From: Prevotella sp.
Lineage (GTDB): Bacteria; Bacteroidota; Bacteroidia; Bacteroidales; Bacteroidaceae
Assembly: GCA_017458195.1 (NCBI GenBank)
Contig: JAFTGI010000020.1
Location: 1 to 40,953 of the forward strand
DNA: 40,953 bases
Direction: 5' to 3'
Shown: positions 15,001 to 24,400 of the stretch, piece after piece
Position numbering within the stretch: the first letter of the stretch is position 1
Layout: every line of letters starts with the position of its first letter
Program-made: the position numbers and the translations under genes
Notes under the pieces: generated by a model
Told to the model about the DNA's origin: nothing
Database searches by the model: none
Seen by the model: only the letters and a program-made list of their open reading frames with translations

Positions 15001-16368
15001 GAGGTAATAATAATACTGATTATACTTCACCGCGCTCAGGTCAAGTGAGGTCAGGCTGGAGCAACCCTCGAACATGCCGGTCATGTCTCTATTATCTTGG
15101 CGATATTCACGCGAGGTCGTATAACAGATATTTTCAATCGTAGTGAGTTTCGAACAGCCACGGAACATGTACTTATAAGTCATATCTAGCCCTGACTTGT
15201 TCTGTGTTGAGCTAAATGTCACCTTCGTCAGGTTTGAGCAGCCGTCGAACATGTAGCTCATGTCATATACGTGATCGTTATTAAAATTAGTAAGATTGAT
15301 CTGCGAGAGTTTACTACACCCTTGGAACATTCCGCTCGCATTCTTATTGTTGTAGGCGGAGCCGATTATCGCCTCAGTATTGAGGGACACGAGGCTGGAA
15401 CAGTTCTTGAACAAAGCGCTTACGTCTGATGCCATGTAGAGACTGAAACTGCTTGGCAGCATAATGACCGTCATGGCGGAACAGCCGTTGAACATGCTTG
15501 ACATGTTGGTCACGTTAGACGTACTGAACGACCTAAGATCGAGCCCTGTCAGCTTCGTACAATTCTGGAACATGCCCGACATATCGGTGACCTTCGCCGT
15601 GTTAAACGTACTGAAGACGAGGCCGTCCACCGATTTACAACCATAGAACATCTCCCGCATATCGGTCACATTCTCCGTTGTAAAACTGCTCCTGACTGCA
15701 ACTGTCTGCAGGCTCTCGCAGTCGCTGAACAAGAAACTCATGTCAGTCACATTGCTGGTAGTGAACGTCGAAGGGAAAGAAACTGACTGGAGTTTCTCGC
15801 ACCCCATGAACATGCCGCTCACGTCCGTGAGCTCAGGTGTGCTGAAGTTGGAGATGTTCAGCGTCTGCAGATTCAAGCAATTAAAGAACATGCCCCTCAT
15901 CGTCGTCACCTTCGCCGTGCTGAAGTTGGTGAAGATCGTGAAGTCCAGCGAGGTAAGGCTCGAACATCCCCCGAACGTCTGGAACATATTGGTGACATTC
16001 TCGGTGTTGAGATATTCTATCTTATCGATGTTAACAAACTTTCCTTCATCTTCAAACTTGGTGAGGTTTGTCATGCCAAAGAACCACCTGTACATCGTGG
16101 TGGGTTTGTAATCCTTGAACCCGTAGTGGAACGACACCTTCTTTACTGAGGTTGCACTTTCCAGCCAACCTGGGGCATTGGAACCCGTGTTCAGGCCGTA
16201 GACCCAATCAGCAATTGCATCATGATTACTACGGTTCGCATCATAGTAGAACGTCAAGGTCCCACTCGTGCTATTGAACACAACGTATGCTTCCTTTTCA
16301 GCAGCGTGTGCGCTCATGAAGCCGACGACGGCCAGCAGGGTGGCCATGATGAATCTTAGCTTTTTCAT
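12061..16368 (-). CDS. BspA-like leucine-rich-repeat (DUF285) surface protein with C-terminal dockerin
   Basis: The roughly 1435-residue protein starts at ATG 16368 with a good signal peptide (MKKLRFIMATLLAVVGFMSA); the longer frame to 16437 crosses the promoter and is rejected. It has four modules, each with a small beta header (for example AVYADGVLTFYQD), a WF-containing linker and a run of DUF285 repeats of about 23 residues (VTDMSGMFSGCSSLTSLDLS), three of the modules closing with a GYLS segment. Such BspA-like proteins are surface adhesins in oral and gut bacteria. The last 60 residues are a type I dockerin with two calcium loops (GDVDKDGSITDADV and DVNGDGSVTIADV), replacing the sorting tail seen on other secreted products here. 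A dockerin would bind a cohesin, but none is in the window. It has its own TATCTTTG promoter box. Substrate or host ligand is unknown. Confidence 0.9.
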   Translation of the reverse strand: MKKLRFIMATLLAVVGFMSAHAAEKEAYVVFNSTSGTLTFYYDANRSNHDAIADWVYGLNTGSNAPGWLESATSVKKVSFHYGFKDYKPTTMYRWFFGMTNLTKFEDEGKFVNIDKIEYLNTENVTNMFQTFGGCSSLTSLDFTIFTNFSTAKVTTMRGMFFNCLNLQTLNISNFSTPELTDVSGMFMGCEKLQSVSFPSTFTTSNVTDMSFLFSDCESLQTVAVRSSFTTENVTDMREMFYGCKSVDGLVFSTFNTAKVTDMSGMFQNCTKLTGLDLRSFSTSNVTNMSSMFNGCSAMTVIMLPSSFSLYMASDVSALFKNCSSLVSLNTEAIIGSAYNNKNASGMFQGCSKLSQINLTNFNNDHVYDMSYMFDGCSNLTKVTFSSTQNKSGLDMTYKYMFRGCSKLTTIENICYTTSREYRQDNRDMTGMFEGCSSLTSLDLSAVKYNQYYYYLNATDMFSGCSSLTSLAMWDDVRLDNCSGMFNGCEKLASIDLSGFNTEKVTDMSNMFNGCKALTSLDVSTFNTDGVTNMSYMFAGCKALTSIDVSPLNTEKVTDVSGMFSGCSSLTELDLSTFDTRSVTKTAKMFYNCPQLTTIYITTLWDVTGVTAANSTQMFDGCSLLKGSNGTAYAQENNGGGAYAVADGEAKGYLSYRPYVFLTDGTLTFINDGNRRQRTGVTTYDLKAAGAQPAWTADAASISNVTIDPSFAFTRPTSTRSWFEGMSALKDIEGIGNLNTEEVTNMSAMFSGCTGLTQLDLMAFNTSKVTTMTSMFANCTGLTVLDLSAFNTGNVAYAHEMFYKCNQLVTIHVGDGWDMSHVDTYMGAGDMFEGCTKLVGEYGKTYNYYDINRWYAIIGTEGYLTSPAYAVYDNRTLTFYCDQLGSTRSGQVFRLNVGLSTPKWNLDEVKNNVRTVVFDASFAKANPQSTYRWFEGLRRVNKITDMDNMNTANVTTMRQMFSGCESLENLDVSMLNTENVTDMNSMFSGCDYLSILDLSTFNTKKVTDMAGMFSQCTDLTTVNVGQHWSTDAVTSSEGMFDGCSSIEGRLGTTYDAAHTDKAYAHVDAPDDPGYFSSPTEAYAVYADGVLTFYQDSERASRPSNTYFLNTGDEAPGWRDILGNVTKVVFDPSFASARPTSTAHWFSMRQLTTIEGLEYLNTREVTTMYQMFSGCSNLTELDVSTLNTEKVASMYYMFQSCDNLTSITGLENFDTGAVTNMGGMFNGCEGLTSLDLRFNTENVTSMAGMFQGCTGLTELDLSAFNTEKVTDMSFMFESCSGLKLLNLGSFNTARVTNMEWMFCGCENLTTIFAGDGWTTNGIAHTPYQDPNYEMFSYCNNLVGGNDTHYINGWNDLDYARIDGKNGWPGYLTDVASLKVGDVDKDGSITDADVQALVDIVLGKTPNSNPKLTDVNGDGSVTIADVTKLVNIVLGNE

Positions 16369-16403
16369 ATCTTCATGTTTTATGTTGTTACGATTAGATG
16401 GCA

Positions 16404-16411
16404 CAAAGATA
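16404..16411 (-). promoter_or_regulatory. -7 promoter box for the BspA-like gene
   Basis: The minus strand reads TATCTTTG, an exact TAnnTTTG match, 36 bases before the ATG at 16368. Its flanks (TATCTTTGTGC) are identical to those of the box at 40575-40582. Confidence 0.62.
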
Positions 16412-16481
16412 CGAATTATTTTTCTAATCGACGACAATTCGACGTAAGAATTTTCTGTTTGTCAAGGGAAGTTTGAATTCA

Positions 16482-16547
16482 GTACATCGGCCATGTACGT
16501 TTTGTACATCGGCCATGTACAAAACGTACATGGCCGATGTACAAAAC
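16482..16547. repeat. Three-unit 22-bp palindromic array forming a perfect 28-bp hairpin
   Basis: Three 17-base units start at 16482, 16504 and 16526, an exact 22-bp period. The first two read GTACATCGGCCATGTAC and the third is its reverse complement, with spacers GTTTT, AAAAC and AAAAC. Each unit folds alone (GTACAT-CGGCC-ATGTAC). Together, bases 16482-16509 pair perfectly with 16515-16542 around the loop CGGCC. It lies 16 bases beyond the stop of the GH43 gene and upstream of the BspA-like promoter, so it could act as a terminator or mRNA 3' cap for the long operon; no long U-run is present. Confidence 0.85.
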
Positions 16548-16563
16548 TCTGAACCATAAAATT

Positions 16564-18210
16564 TCAGAAGGTGAAGGCGAAGTCCTCGAGGGTGCAGAGC
16601 GACTGTTCCTTGACGGGCGACTCGAAGATGAAGTAGACGGCGTGCTTGCCCGACAGCTCGGAGAGGGCGGGCAGGGCTGCGGTCAGTTCCGTGGACGCCT
16701 TCGGCATGTCGGCCTTCAGCTCGATGGTGCCGAGCAGGCGGCCGCCTTGCGATGCCCAGGGTCGGTCGACCAAGATCCGGATGGTGCCGTCGATGCCTTC
16801 GGGGATGAGGCGCAGCGAGAGGCTGACATCCTTCCTGCCCTTGGTGGCGTCGAAGTTGAAGTACTTGTAGCCGACGATGGAGCCGTCGGTGTTGTTCACC
16901 ACCTGATTGGTGTTGTTGCGCAGGTCGTAGGGGGCGCTGAACTTGTCGTCGGTGCCGTAGCCGGCTGCGATGTAGGAGCCGTAGTAGATGTTGTCGGGCC
17001 ACTCGTGCACGGCGGTCTTGGGCCCCGTATGCCAGCAGCAGATGCCGGCCGAATGGCGCTCCAAGGGGTCGAGGCCGCCAAGCGCGAAGCCCTCCGACGT
17101 GTACTCGCCCTCGCTGATTGCGACGCGGCCTCCCCTGCCCTCCTCGACGCTGACCGTAATGGGGGCGACCATGGCCTGACGGGCAAACTCGTTGAGGCCG
17201 CTCTGGCGATGATAGAACACGTACCACTGGTCGCGAATCTGGCAGATGCTGCCGTGGGTGTTGCCGCTCGGCGAGGCTGAGGCGATGGTGTCGCCCTGCT
17301 CGTTGACTTCGCGGCCGCGCCCGTCGATGATGGTGCCGCCGTAGGTCCAGGGACCCAGCGGATGGTCGCTGTAGGCGTAGGCCAGCGTGTAGTTGGAGAT
17401 GGGCAGCCCGAACTCGCCGTCGCGGGTGAAGCGGCTGTAGATGAACACATACTTGTCCTTGACCTTGCGGATGGACGAGGCCTCGAAGAAGCGGAAGTCG
17501 CCGGGCTCCTCGAAGCCGCTGACCATGCCGTCGACCACCTGCGTGCCGGGCTTCACGGTGCACATCGTCGTGGGGTCGATCTCGGCTGCCATGGAGTGGC
17601 CGAAGCCCCAGTAGCCATAGACGCGGCCATCGTCGTCGACGAACACGGCGGGGTCGAAGCCATAGACGCCGTCCACCTGGCTGGGATTATCCGCATTCCA
17701 GTTGCACACCTCGAAGGGGCCGTTGGGGCGGTCGCTCCGGGCGATGAGGCTGTTGCGGTAGCCCGTCTGGTCGTTGGGGAACAGGTAGTAGGTCTTCCGG
17801 CCCGTGCTGTCGACGACCAGCGTGACGTCGGGGGCAAAGAGGACGTCGGCCGTGCCGGCGGAGTCGAAGGGCTCGCCCTTGGCGTTCTTGTCGACGACGA
17901 GGATCTCGCCGTCGTAGCGCCAGTGGCTGAGGTCCTCGACGGGTGCCGACCAGACGACCTGCTCGTACCCGCAGTAGTCGGTGATGCGGGTGTCGTGAGA
18001 GCCATAGATGTAGACGCGCTGACGCCCGGGCTGGTCAGGGTCGTCGAAGACGTAGGGCTCGCCGTCGGGGATGTGCTCCCAGAGGGGCAGGAAGGGGTTG
18101 CCGACGGTGACGAGCGCGTCGGAGGGCGTGTCAGCCTGACGGACGCACGATGTGGCTAATGGCAGGCAGCAGACGGCAGCCAAGGTGAAGCTTAGGATTT
18201 GTGTGTTCAT
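16564..18210 (-). CDS. Glycoside hydrolase family 43 lipoprotein
   Basis: The 548-residue product has a lipoprotein signal ending LATSC (C22). It is followed by a five-bladed GH43 catalytic domain (about 40-370) with the expected residues: Asp in EPYVFDD (56/57, general base), D186 in FDPAVF (pKa modulator) and E243 in FFEASSIRK (general acid). After about residue 425 there is a beta-sandwich end resembling a CBM6-type binding domain (YKYFNFDATKGRK to the end). GH43 enzymes cleave arabinose, xylose or galactose residues from plant glycans with inversion; the exact substrate cannot be read here. It is the last gene of the long operon, 7 bases after the MFS gene, and the only glycosidase in it. 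Periplasmic or surface location follows from the lipobox. Confidence 0.9.
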   Translation of the reverse strand: MNTQILSFTLAAVCCLPLATSCVRQADTPSDALVTVGNPFLPLWEHIPDGEPYVFDDPDQPGRQRVYIYGSHDTRITDYCGYEQVVWSAPVEDLSHWRYDGEILVVDKNAKGEPFDSAGTADVLFAPDVTLVVDSTGRKTYYLFPNDQTGYRNSLIARSDRPNGPFEVCNWNADNPSQVDGVYGFDPAVFVDDDGRVYGYWGFGHSMAAEIDPTTMCTVKPGTQVVDGMVSGFEEPGDFRFFEASSIRKVKDKYVFIYSRFTRDGEFGLPISNYTLAYAYSDHPLGPWTYGGTIIDGRGREVNEQGDTIASASPSGNTHGSICQIRDQWYVFYHRQSGLNEFARQAMVAPITVSVEEGRGGRVAISEGEYTSEGFALGGLDPLERHSAGICCWHTGPKTAVHEWPDNIYYGSYIAAGYGTDDKFSAPYDLRNNTNQVVNNTDGSIVGYKYFNFDATKGRKDVSLSLRLIPEGIDGTIRILVDRPWASQGGRLLGTIELKADMPKASTELTAALPALSELSGKHAVYFIFESPVKEQSLCTLEDFAFTF

Positions 18211-18217
18211 ATTGTTG

Positions 18218-19531
18218 CTATTTGATGGAAGCCTTCGGAGTCATGCGATAGCCATAAATGGCAACGACGAGGAAGCAGACGAGCGGCAGGATGAACGACG
18301 CATTGGTGGCAGGGAAGGAGCCGAAGACCGTGCCGCGGTCGATGATCATGGCCTGCAGCGGGGGCAGCACCGAACCGCCGAGGATGGCCATGATGAGGCC
18401 GGCAGCGCCAAACTTGGCGTCGTCGCCCAGCCCGTCGAGGGCAATGCCATAGATGGTGGGGAACATGAGCGACATGCAGCCGCTGACGCCGACCAGACAA
18501 TAGACGCCCATGCGGTTCTGCAGCAGGATGACGCCAGCCGTGAGCACCATGCCGAGCACGGCGAAGATGATGAGCAGGCGCGACGGGCGCACCCACTTCA
18601 TCACGTAGGTGGCCAGGAAGCGCGAGCAGATGAACAGCAGCATGGCGGCGATGTTGAAGCGCTGCGACAGCACCTCGGCGGCCTGCTCGCTCATCCCCTC
18701 GGCCATGAAGACGCGCGTGCCATACTGGATGATGAACGTCCAGCACATGATCTGTGCCCCGACGTAGAAGAACTGGGCCACGACGCCCTCACGATAGCGG
18801 GGCAGCCGGACGAGCCGACGGAGCGTGCTGCCGAGGTTGAACGAGCGGTCGCTGTCGCCGTCGGAGGGCATGCGCGTCATCCAGATGACCACAAACATGG
18901 CCGCGATGACCAGGCCGATGATGAGGTAGGGCGAGATGAGCACGCTCAGGTCGGCCTCCTTCAGACTGAGGAACTCTTCGTCGCTGAGCAGGGCGCGCTC
19001 GTCGCTCGAGAGGGGGTTGAGCCGCGCCTGGATGAAGTTCATGGCCACATACATGCCGATGATGGAGCCGCAGGGATTGAAGCACTGGGCCAGGTTCAGG
19101 CGGCGCGTGGCCGTCTCGGGACTGCCCATGGAGAGGATGTAGGGATTGCACGACGTCTCGAGGAACGACAGTCCGCAGGTCATGATGAAATAGGCGAGCA
19201 GGAACCAGCCGTAGACGCCGATCATCTTGGCCGGCAGGAAGAGCAGGGCGCCCGTGGCATAGAGGCCGAGGCCCATGAGCACGCCGGCCTTATAGCTGTA
19301 GCGGCGGATGAACAGCGCTGCGGGGAAAGCCATGCAGAAGTAGCCGCCGTAGAAGGCCACCTGGACGAGCGTGCCGTCGGTGACGCTCATGCGGAAAATC
19401 TTCGAGAAGGCCTTCACCATCGGGTTGGTGATGTCGTTGGCAAAGCCCCAGAGGGCAAAGCACGACGTGATAAGAACAAACGGGATGAGCATGCTCACCC
19501 CGTTTTTGCTGATAATGGATTCCTTTGACAT
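18218..19531 (-). CDS. FucP-like sugar:proton symporter (MFS)
   Basis: The 437-residue hydrophobic protein shows about twelve membrane segments and the FucP-family N-terminus SCFALWGFANDITNPMVKAF, plus a Y-AGVLMGLGLYATGALLF region. Relatives (FucP, GluP and similar) import fucose, galactose, glucose or related monosaccharides across the inner membrane with protons. I chose the ATG at 19531 (MSKESIISKNG); the longer frame to 19681 overlaps the susD gene and lacks a sensible N-terminus. It stands between the second SusD and GH43, consistent with uptake of the monosaccharides released by the locus. The sugar is not predictable from the sequence. Confidence 0.9.
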   Translation of the reverse strand: MSKESIISKNGVSMLIPFVLITSCFALWGFANDITNPMVKAFSKIFRMSVTDGTLVQVAFYGGYFCMAFPAALFIRRYSYKAGVLMGLGLYATGALLFLPAKMIGVYGWFLLAYFIMTCGLSFLETSCNPYILSMGSPETATRRLNLAQCFNPCGSIIGMYVAMNFIQARLNPLSSDERALLSDEEFLSLKEADLSVLISPYLIIGLVIAAMFVVIWMTRMPSDGDSDRSFNLGSTLRRLVRLPRYREGVVAQFFYVGAQIMCWTFIIQYGTRVFMAEGMSEQAAEVLSQRFNIAAMLLFICSRFLATYVMKWVRPSRLLIIFAVLGMVLTAGVILLQNRMGVYCLVGVSGCMSLMFPTIYGIALDGLGDDAKFGAAGLIMAILGGSVLPPLQAMIIDRGTVFGSFPATNASFILPLVCFLVVAIYGYRMTPKASIK

Positions 19532-19580
19532 AATCTGAATGTTGGTTTGTTTACTCGGACAGTACTGAAGGCTTTGCTGA

Positions 19581-21389
19581 TCAATAGCCGATCTTGCCAT
19601 TCCAGTGGAGATACCAGTTGCGCTGGTCGCTGAGGTCGGACTTGATGTCGGCCTGGACGCTGGCCCGACCCTCGCTGCCACGACGGCCGTAGATGTGGTC
19701 CTGCATGAACCGGCCGGGATTGGCCGAGCGCAGGGCGAAGCGCATCAGGTCGTAGTAGCGGGTGCCCTCGAAGCAGAGCTCGAGCGCATTCTCGTTGAGG
19801 ATGAGGCTGTCGACAAACTCCTGCTGCAGGGCGGTGAGCTGGTCGGCGGTGAGGAGGGAGTCCTCAGGCAGCTGATAGTACTCATTCAGGGGGGTCCAGC
19901 CGGAGCCGCGGCTGTGGATGCCGATGGTGTTGTGGTTGGTACCGAACTGCAACGTGATCAGATCCTCGACCGTGACCACGCCATAGCGGCTGGTGGGGAA
20001 GTCGAACAGTGCCAGATAGGCGGAGTCGGACTCGGAATAGTAGGGCATCACGTCGAGGGCCATCGTCTGGTTGGTCAGTCCTTCGGACAGAATCTTGAAC
20101 GCGGCGCGAGGATAGCCGGCCTGATTGAGGGCCTCAGCCAGGCGCAGGTAGATCATCTGACGGCGGTAGATGTGGACGTTGCGCGTTGCGTACTTGTAGA
20201 TGTTCTGGGTCTCGATGCGCTCGTTGGTGATGTTGTCGACGTTGTAGCTCTCAGTCCAGTAGGTCGACAGGCGAAGGTCGCCCGTGCGATGGTTGGAGAG
20301 GCCCTGCGGTGCATAGAGCACGCTGTTGCCGTTGGCACTGAGGCAGCAGTTGGCCTGCTGGGCCGACAGCTCCTCCATGCCGACGGAAGGGGTGATGCTG
20401 AACTTCTGGTTGTTCTCGGTGGTCGAGTTGAACAGGTTGCGCAGCTCGCTGAAATAGCCCTCAGCGCGGATGGAGTCGCCGGGAATCATGGTGATGAGCT
20501 CGCTCGAGGCATTGTAGCTCTCGACGGCCAGCTGATAGCTGCTCCAGTCGACAAAGAGGCCGCCGTTCCACGTCGTGCTGCCGGGCATCCACATCTGCAG
20601 GGAGTTGCCCGTCGGATAGGTGGAGTTCATGCCGTTGCGCTCGCTGATGTACTTATAATACTGCAGGGCGGCCTCGCGGTAGTTGCCAGCCCAGAGGTTG
20701 AGGTCGCCGCGGACGATGCTGAGCGGGAACCAGAAGAAGCGTGAGTCCTGATTGCGGATGACGCGATAGCCGGGATACTCGGTGTTGTAGGCTTCGGGAA
20801 TGTCGGCCAGGTCGTTGATGAAGTACTGGCAGACGCCCTGCAGGTCCATCTGGGGATAGTCCATCTCGGCCTCGTCCTTGGTCATGATCGGCTCGGTGAC
20901 AAAGGGCACGCGGCCATAGTTGAGCACCAGCTGCAGATAGGTCCAGGCACGGATGGCCTTGACGGCGGCATACTCGCGCATAAAAATGTTTTCATTGCGG
21001 TTGCTGCGCATGGCAGTGTCGACATTGGCAATGAAATAGTTGCAGTTGTTGATGATGGCGTAGTAGTCGCGCGGCACGTTGTACATATTGTCGTCGCCGA
21101 CGTTGAAGTTGGCCAGGTCGTGCAGGTCGCCGCTGGCGTCGTTGGTCAGGTCGACCAGGTCGCCGCGCACCTCGCCGAGGAGGATGGTGCGGTCGGCAAT
21201 GACCTGCAGCTTATTGAGGATGCCGGTGACGCTGTAGATGGTGTCGACGGCATTGTCGAGGTGGTCGTGACCGGAATAGAGCACGTGGTCGGATTCCTGG
21301 TCGAAGAAGTCTTCGCAGGACGTCGTCGTTGCAGCGATGCCGCAACCTACGAAGAACATGCAGACGATTTTATATATTTTGGTAATCAT
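19581..21389 (-). CDS. SusD/RagB-family glycan-binding lipoprotein (second pair)
   Basis: The 602-residue product has a lipoprotein signal ending TTTSC (C25), then EDFFDQ, the usual start of SusD proteins. SusD-like features include the helical TPR scaffold around REYAAVKAIRAWTYLQLVLNYGRVPFVTEP and a C-terminal ENALELCFEGTRYYDLMRF block. SusD proteins sit as a lid on the SusC channel at the cell surface and capture the oligosaccharide. The gene lies 30 bases after its SusC partner (21420-24686), and an AATTACTAATT repeat occupies the junction. It is the second SusD in the operon and its sequence differs clearly from the first, suggesting a different ligand or chain type. Confidence 0.95.
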   Translation of the reverse strand: MITKIYKIVCMFFVGCGIAATTTSCEDFFDQESDHVLYSGHDHLDNAVDTIYSVTGILNKLQVIADRTILLGEVRGDLVDLTNDASGDLHDLANFNVGDDNMYNVPRDYYAIINNCNYFIANVDTAMRSNRNENIFMREYAAVKAIRAWTYLQLVLNYGRVPFVTEPIMTKDEAEMDYPQMDLQGVCQYFINDLADIPEAYNTEYPGYRVIRNQDSRFFWFPLSIVRGDLNLWAGNYREAALQYYKYISERNGMNSTYPTGNSLQMWMPGSTTWNGGLFVDWSSYQLAVESYNASSELITMIPGDSIRAEGYFSELRNLFNSTTENNQKFSITPSVGMEELSAQQANCCLSANGNSVLYAPQGLSNHRTGDLRLSTYWTESYNVDNITNERIETQNIYKYATRNVHIYRRQMIYLRLAEALNQAGYPRAAFKILSEGLTNQTMALDVMPYYSESDSAYLALFDFPTSRYGVVTVEDLITLQFGTNHNTIGIHSRGSGWTPLNEYYQLPEDSLLTADQLTALQQEFVDSLILNENALELCFEGTRYYDLMRFALRSANPGRFMQDHIYGRRGSEGRASVQADIKSDLSDQRNWYLHWNGKIGY

Positions 21390-21421
21390 AATTACTAATT
21401 ATTAATTGCTAATTACTAATT
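21390..21421. repeat. AT-rich direct repeat between second susC and susD
   Basis: AATTACTAATT occurs at 21390-21400 and again at 21411-21421, overlapping the susC stop codon (21420-21422). The junction holds almost only A and T. Confidence 0.6.
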
Positions 21422-24400
21422 AAAGGTTGATCTTCACGCCAGCCACGACGGAGCGGCTCTGGCCCAGTCGGCCCAGGTCGATGCCCTGGCCGATGACGCT
21501 GGAGGTCATGGTGAACTCGGGGTCGCTGCCCAGATAGTTGGTGAACGTGAGCAGGTTGTTGCCCTGGATCCAGATCTGCAAGCCCTGGATGAACTCCGAC
21601 TTGAGGGGCAGGTCGTAGCTGAGGGTGACATTCTTCAGGCGCAGATAGCTGCCGTCCTCGATCCAGCGGTCGCTGAAGCGGGCGTTGCCCATGGGATCCT
21701 GGAAGGTGATGCGGGGGATGTCGGTCTGCTGACCTTCAGCCTGCCAGCGGCGCAGCATGGCCGTGGTCTGGTTCATGAAGCGCTGGCCGCCCTCGAGCTG
21801 CGAGCGCATGTAGTTGTAGACGTCGTTGCCGAGCGAATAGTTGAATCGCACGTCGAGCTTCAGGCGCTTCCAGGCCACCGTGGTGAAGATGTTGCCATAG
21901 ATGTCGGGATTGGGGTCGCCGATAATCATGCGGTCGTTCTCGGCGTTGATCTCACCGTCGCCGTTGAGGTCGGCAAAGTGGATGTCGCCGGCGCCGAAGT
22001 AGTTCTTGTCGATGCGGTTGTCGGCCCAGACGTAGAGGCCCTGCTCGCCAGGCTGTCCGGCGGCTACTGCCTCCTCGGTGGTTGAGAAGACGCCCAGCGT
22101 CTTATAGCCATAGAAGAGGTTGGCGGCCTGTCCCACCTGGGTGCGGATGGTGGCGCCGTAGAGCTCGTTGTCGAGATGGGTGTTGCCGTCGGGGAGCTCG
22201 GTGATGCGGTTCTTGTAGTGACCGGCGCTGGCACCGATCTGCCACTGCCAGTCCTTGAGGTTCAGGAGCTTGGCCGTGAAGCTGACGTCGAAGCCCTCAT
22301 TCTTCAGCTCGCCACCGTTCGACCAGTTCTGGTTGAGACCGCTGAGGAATCCCAGCGACTGGCGGGTGAGCAGGTTGTCGGTCGTGGAGCGGAAGTAGTT
22401 GAAGCCCACGCTGAGACGGTTGTCGATGAAGCTCGACTCGAAGCCGATGTTGAAGCGGCGGGTGGTCTCCCACTGGATCTCGGTGTTGCCGATGCCGTCG
22501 AAGGAGAGGCCCGAGATGGCATGCAGGAACTGGGAGACGCGGAAGTAGCTGCGGGCGGCATAATAGTCGATGTCGTCGTTGCCGCTGACGTCGAAGCCGG
22601 CGGTCAGACGCAGGTAGTCGATACCCTTGACACCGGCCATCCACGGCTCATTGGTCATGACCCACGAAGCCTGAATGCCGGGGAAGATGGCCCAGGGGGC
22701 ACTGAAGACGCGGAGCGAACCGGCGTCGCGACCGAAGCGCGAGGAGCCCTCAGCAGTCAGGTTGGCCTGCAGATAATAGCGGCTCAGATAGTTATACTCA
22801 GCCTGGGCGTACCACGCCAACGAGTTCCAGTTCTCGTTGACGCCTTCGTCGGCGACGTTGAGGAGGTCCTTACGCATGAAGGGGGTCTTGTCGTTACCGG
22901 TGTTGTAGCCCACCTGCGAGTTGGTCGTGAAGCTTTCCCAGTTGATGCGTGCACCGGCAAAGAGATGGATGAAGTGGGCATCATAGCGGTTCTGCCAGTC
23001 GAGGCGGGTGTCGCTCTGCACGGAGTTCTGCTTGGAGGCCAGCGAGCGGACCTCGTTCTCGCGGGTGTCACCGATGGAACTGACGTAATAGTTCGGCGTA
23101 CCGTTGATGGGGATGTAGAACATCTCGTTGGTATTGACCAGATTATAGCTAAAGTGCTCGGAAAGCGAGAGGTTGCGGTTGAACTGATACTTCGGGGTGA
23201 CGGTCAGGTTGAGCATCGAGTTCTCGAAGCGGTTCTTGTTCTCAGCCTCTGAGTATTCCAGGATGGCGGCGGGATTGCCCAGCTGCCAGTTGTAGCCATT
23301 GTAGTTGGTCAGGGCCTCGGTGAGGTAGTCCTCGGCATTGATGTCGAAGTGGCTGTCGGAGAGAATGCCGCGACCATAGCTGTAGGGGCTCAGGAAGGGG
23401 CTCTTCACGTAGGCCAGGAAGGCCGGCGACGTGGGTGTGCCTTCGTCGTAGCCCTCGGGAGCACCGTCGTTGCGCAGATTGCGGGTGACATTGGCAAAGG
23501 AGGCGTCGAAGCGCACCGAGAGGCGGCGCGAGAGCGAGATGTCGGTGTTGAAGCGGACGTTCAGACGGCCCATGCCGTTGTTCTTCAGCGTGCTCTGCGC
23601 ATTGCCGTAGCCCACGGAGAGGTTGTAGTTGGCCACGTCGTCACCACCCTCGACGTTGATGCCGTAGTTCTGGGTGATGGCCGTGCGGTAGACCAGGTCC
23701 TTCCAGTCGGTGTTCTGATGGAACTGCGTGTAATAATAATAGTCGGGATCCTCGTTGAGGAACTTGAACGTGCGGTTGGTGGTGTTGGTGGTCTTCAGCA
23801 GTTCACTGGCATAGCTGCGATACTGCTCGGCACCCATCACCGAGATATACTTCGGCTCAAGGGTCACGCCGGCCGAGATGTTTGCCGTGATGCGGGTGGC
23901 CATCGACTTGTTGCGACGGGTCTGGATCAGAATCACGCCATTGGCGCCCTTGGCACCATAGAGGGCAGTGCCGTTGCGCAGCACGGTGACCTTCTCGATG
24001 TCGCTGGGATTGATATTGGTGAGAATGTCGTTGTAGAAACCGTCGTGGAGCAGGGTGCGCCCGTACTGCTGCTCGATGATGACATCGTCGACCACCACGA
24101 GGGGCTGGGCGTTGACATTGAGCGAGTTGAGACCTTGCATGAACATGACGCTGCCGATGCCGGGCGTGCCATTGCGGCTGACGGTATGGACGTAGGCGCC
24201 GAGCTGGCTCTGGATCTCGTCCTTGATGTTGACGGCGTTGGTGTAGGCAAAGTCGGTGGCCGTCTTGTCGCCACGCACGTTGACCTGCGGCGCATACTCG
24301 GCCGTGAAGGTGGTGGGATAGAGCAGCACGTTCTTCTGCACCGCATCCTTGAGCAAGCCCAGCCGGACGGGGTTATAGTCGGGCGTGCTGACATAAAGTC

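Noticed and set aside
12400..15900. Regularly spaced DNA repeats across 3.5 kb
   Set aside because: They are explained by the approximately 23-residue DUF285 repeats of the BspA-like protein; the reading frame is continuous.
16424..17563. 379-residue minus-strand frame overlapping the GH43 gene
   Set aside because: Arginine/histidine-rich out-of-frame shadow; the GH43 frame carries all catalytic motifs.
18218..19681. Longer start for the MFS transporter at 19681
   Set aside because: The added 50 residues overlap the susD gene and are low-complexity; MSKESI at 19531 matches the usual start of FucP-like proteins.
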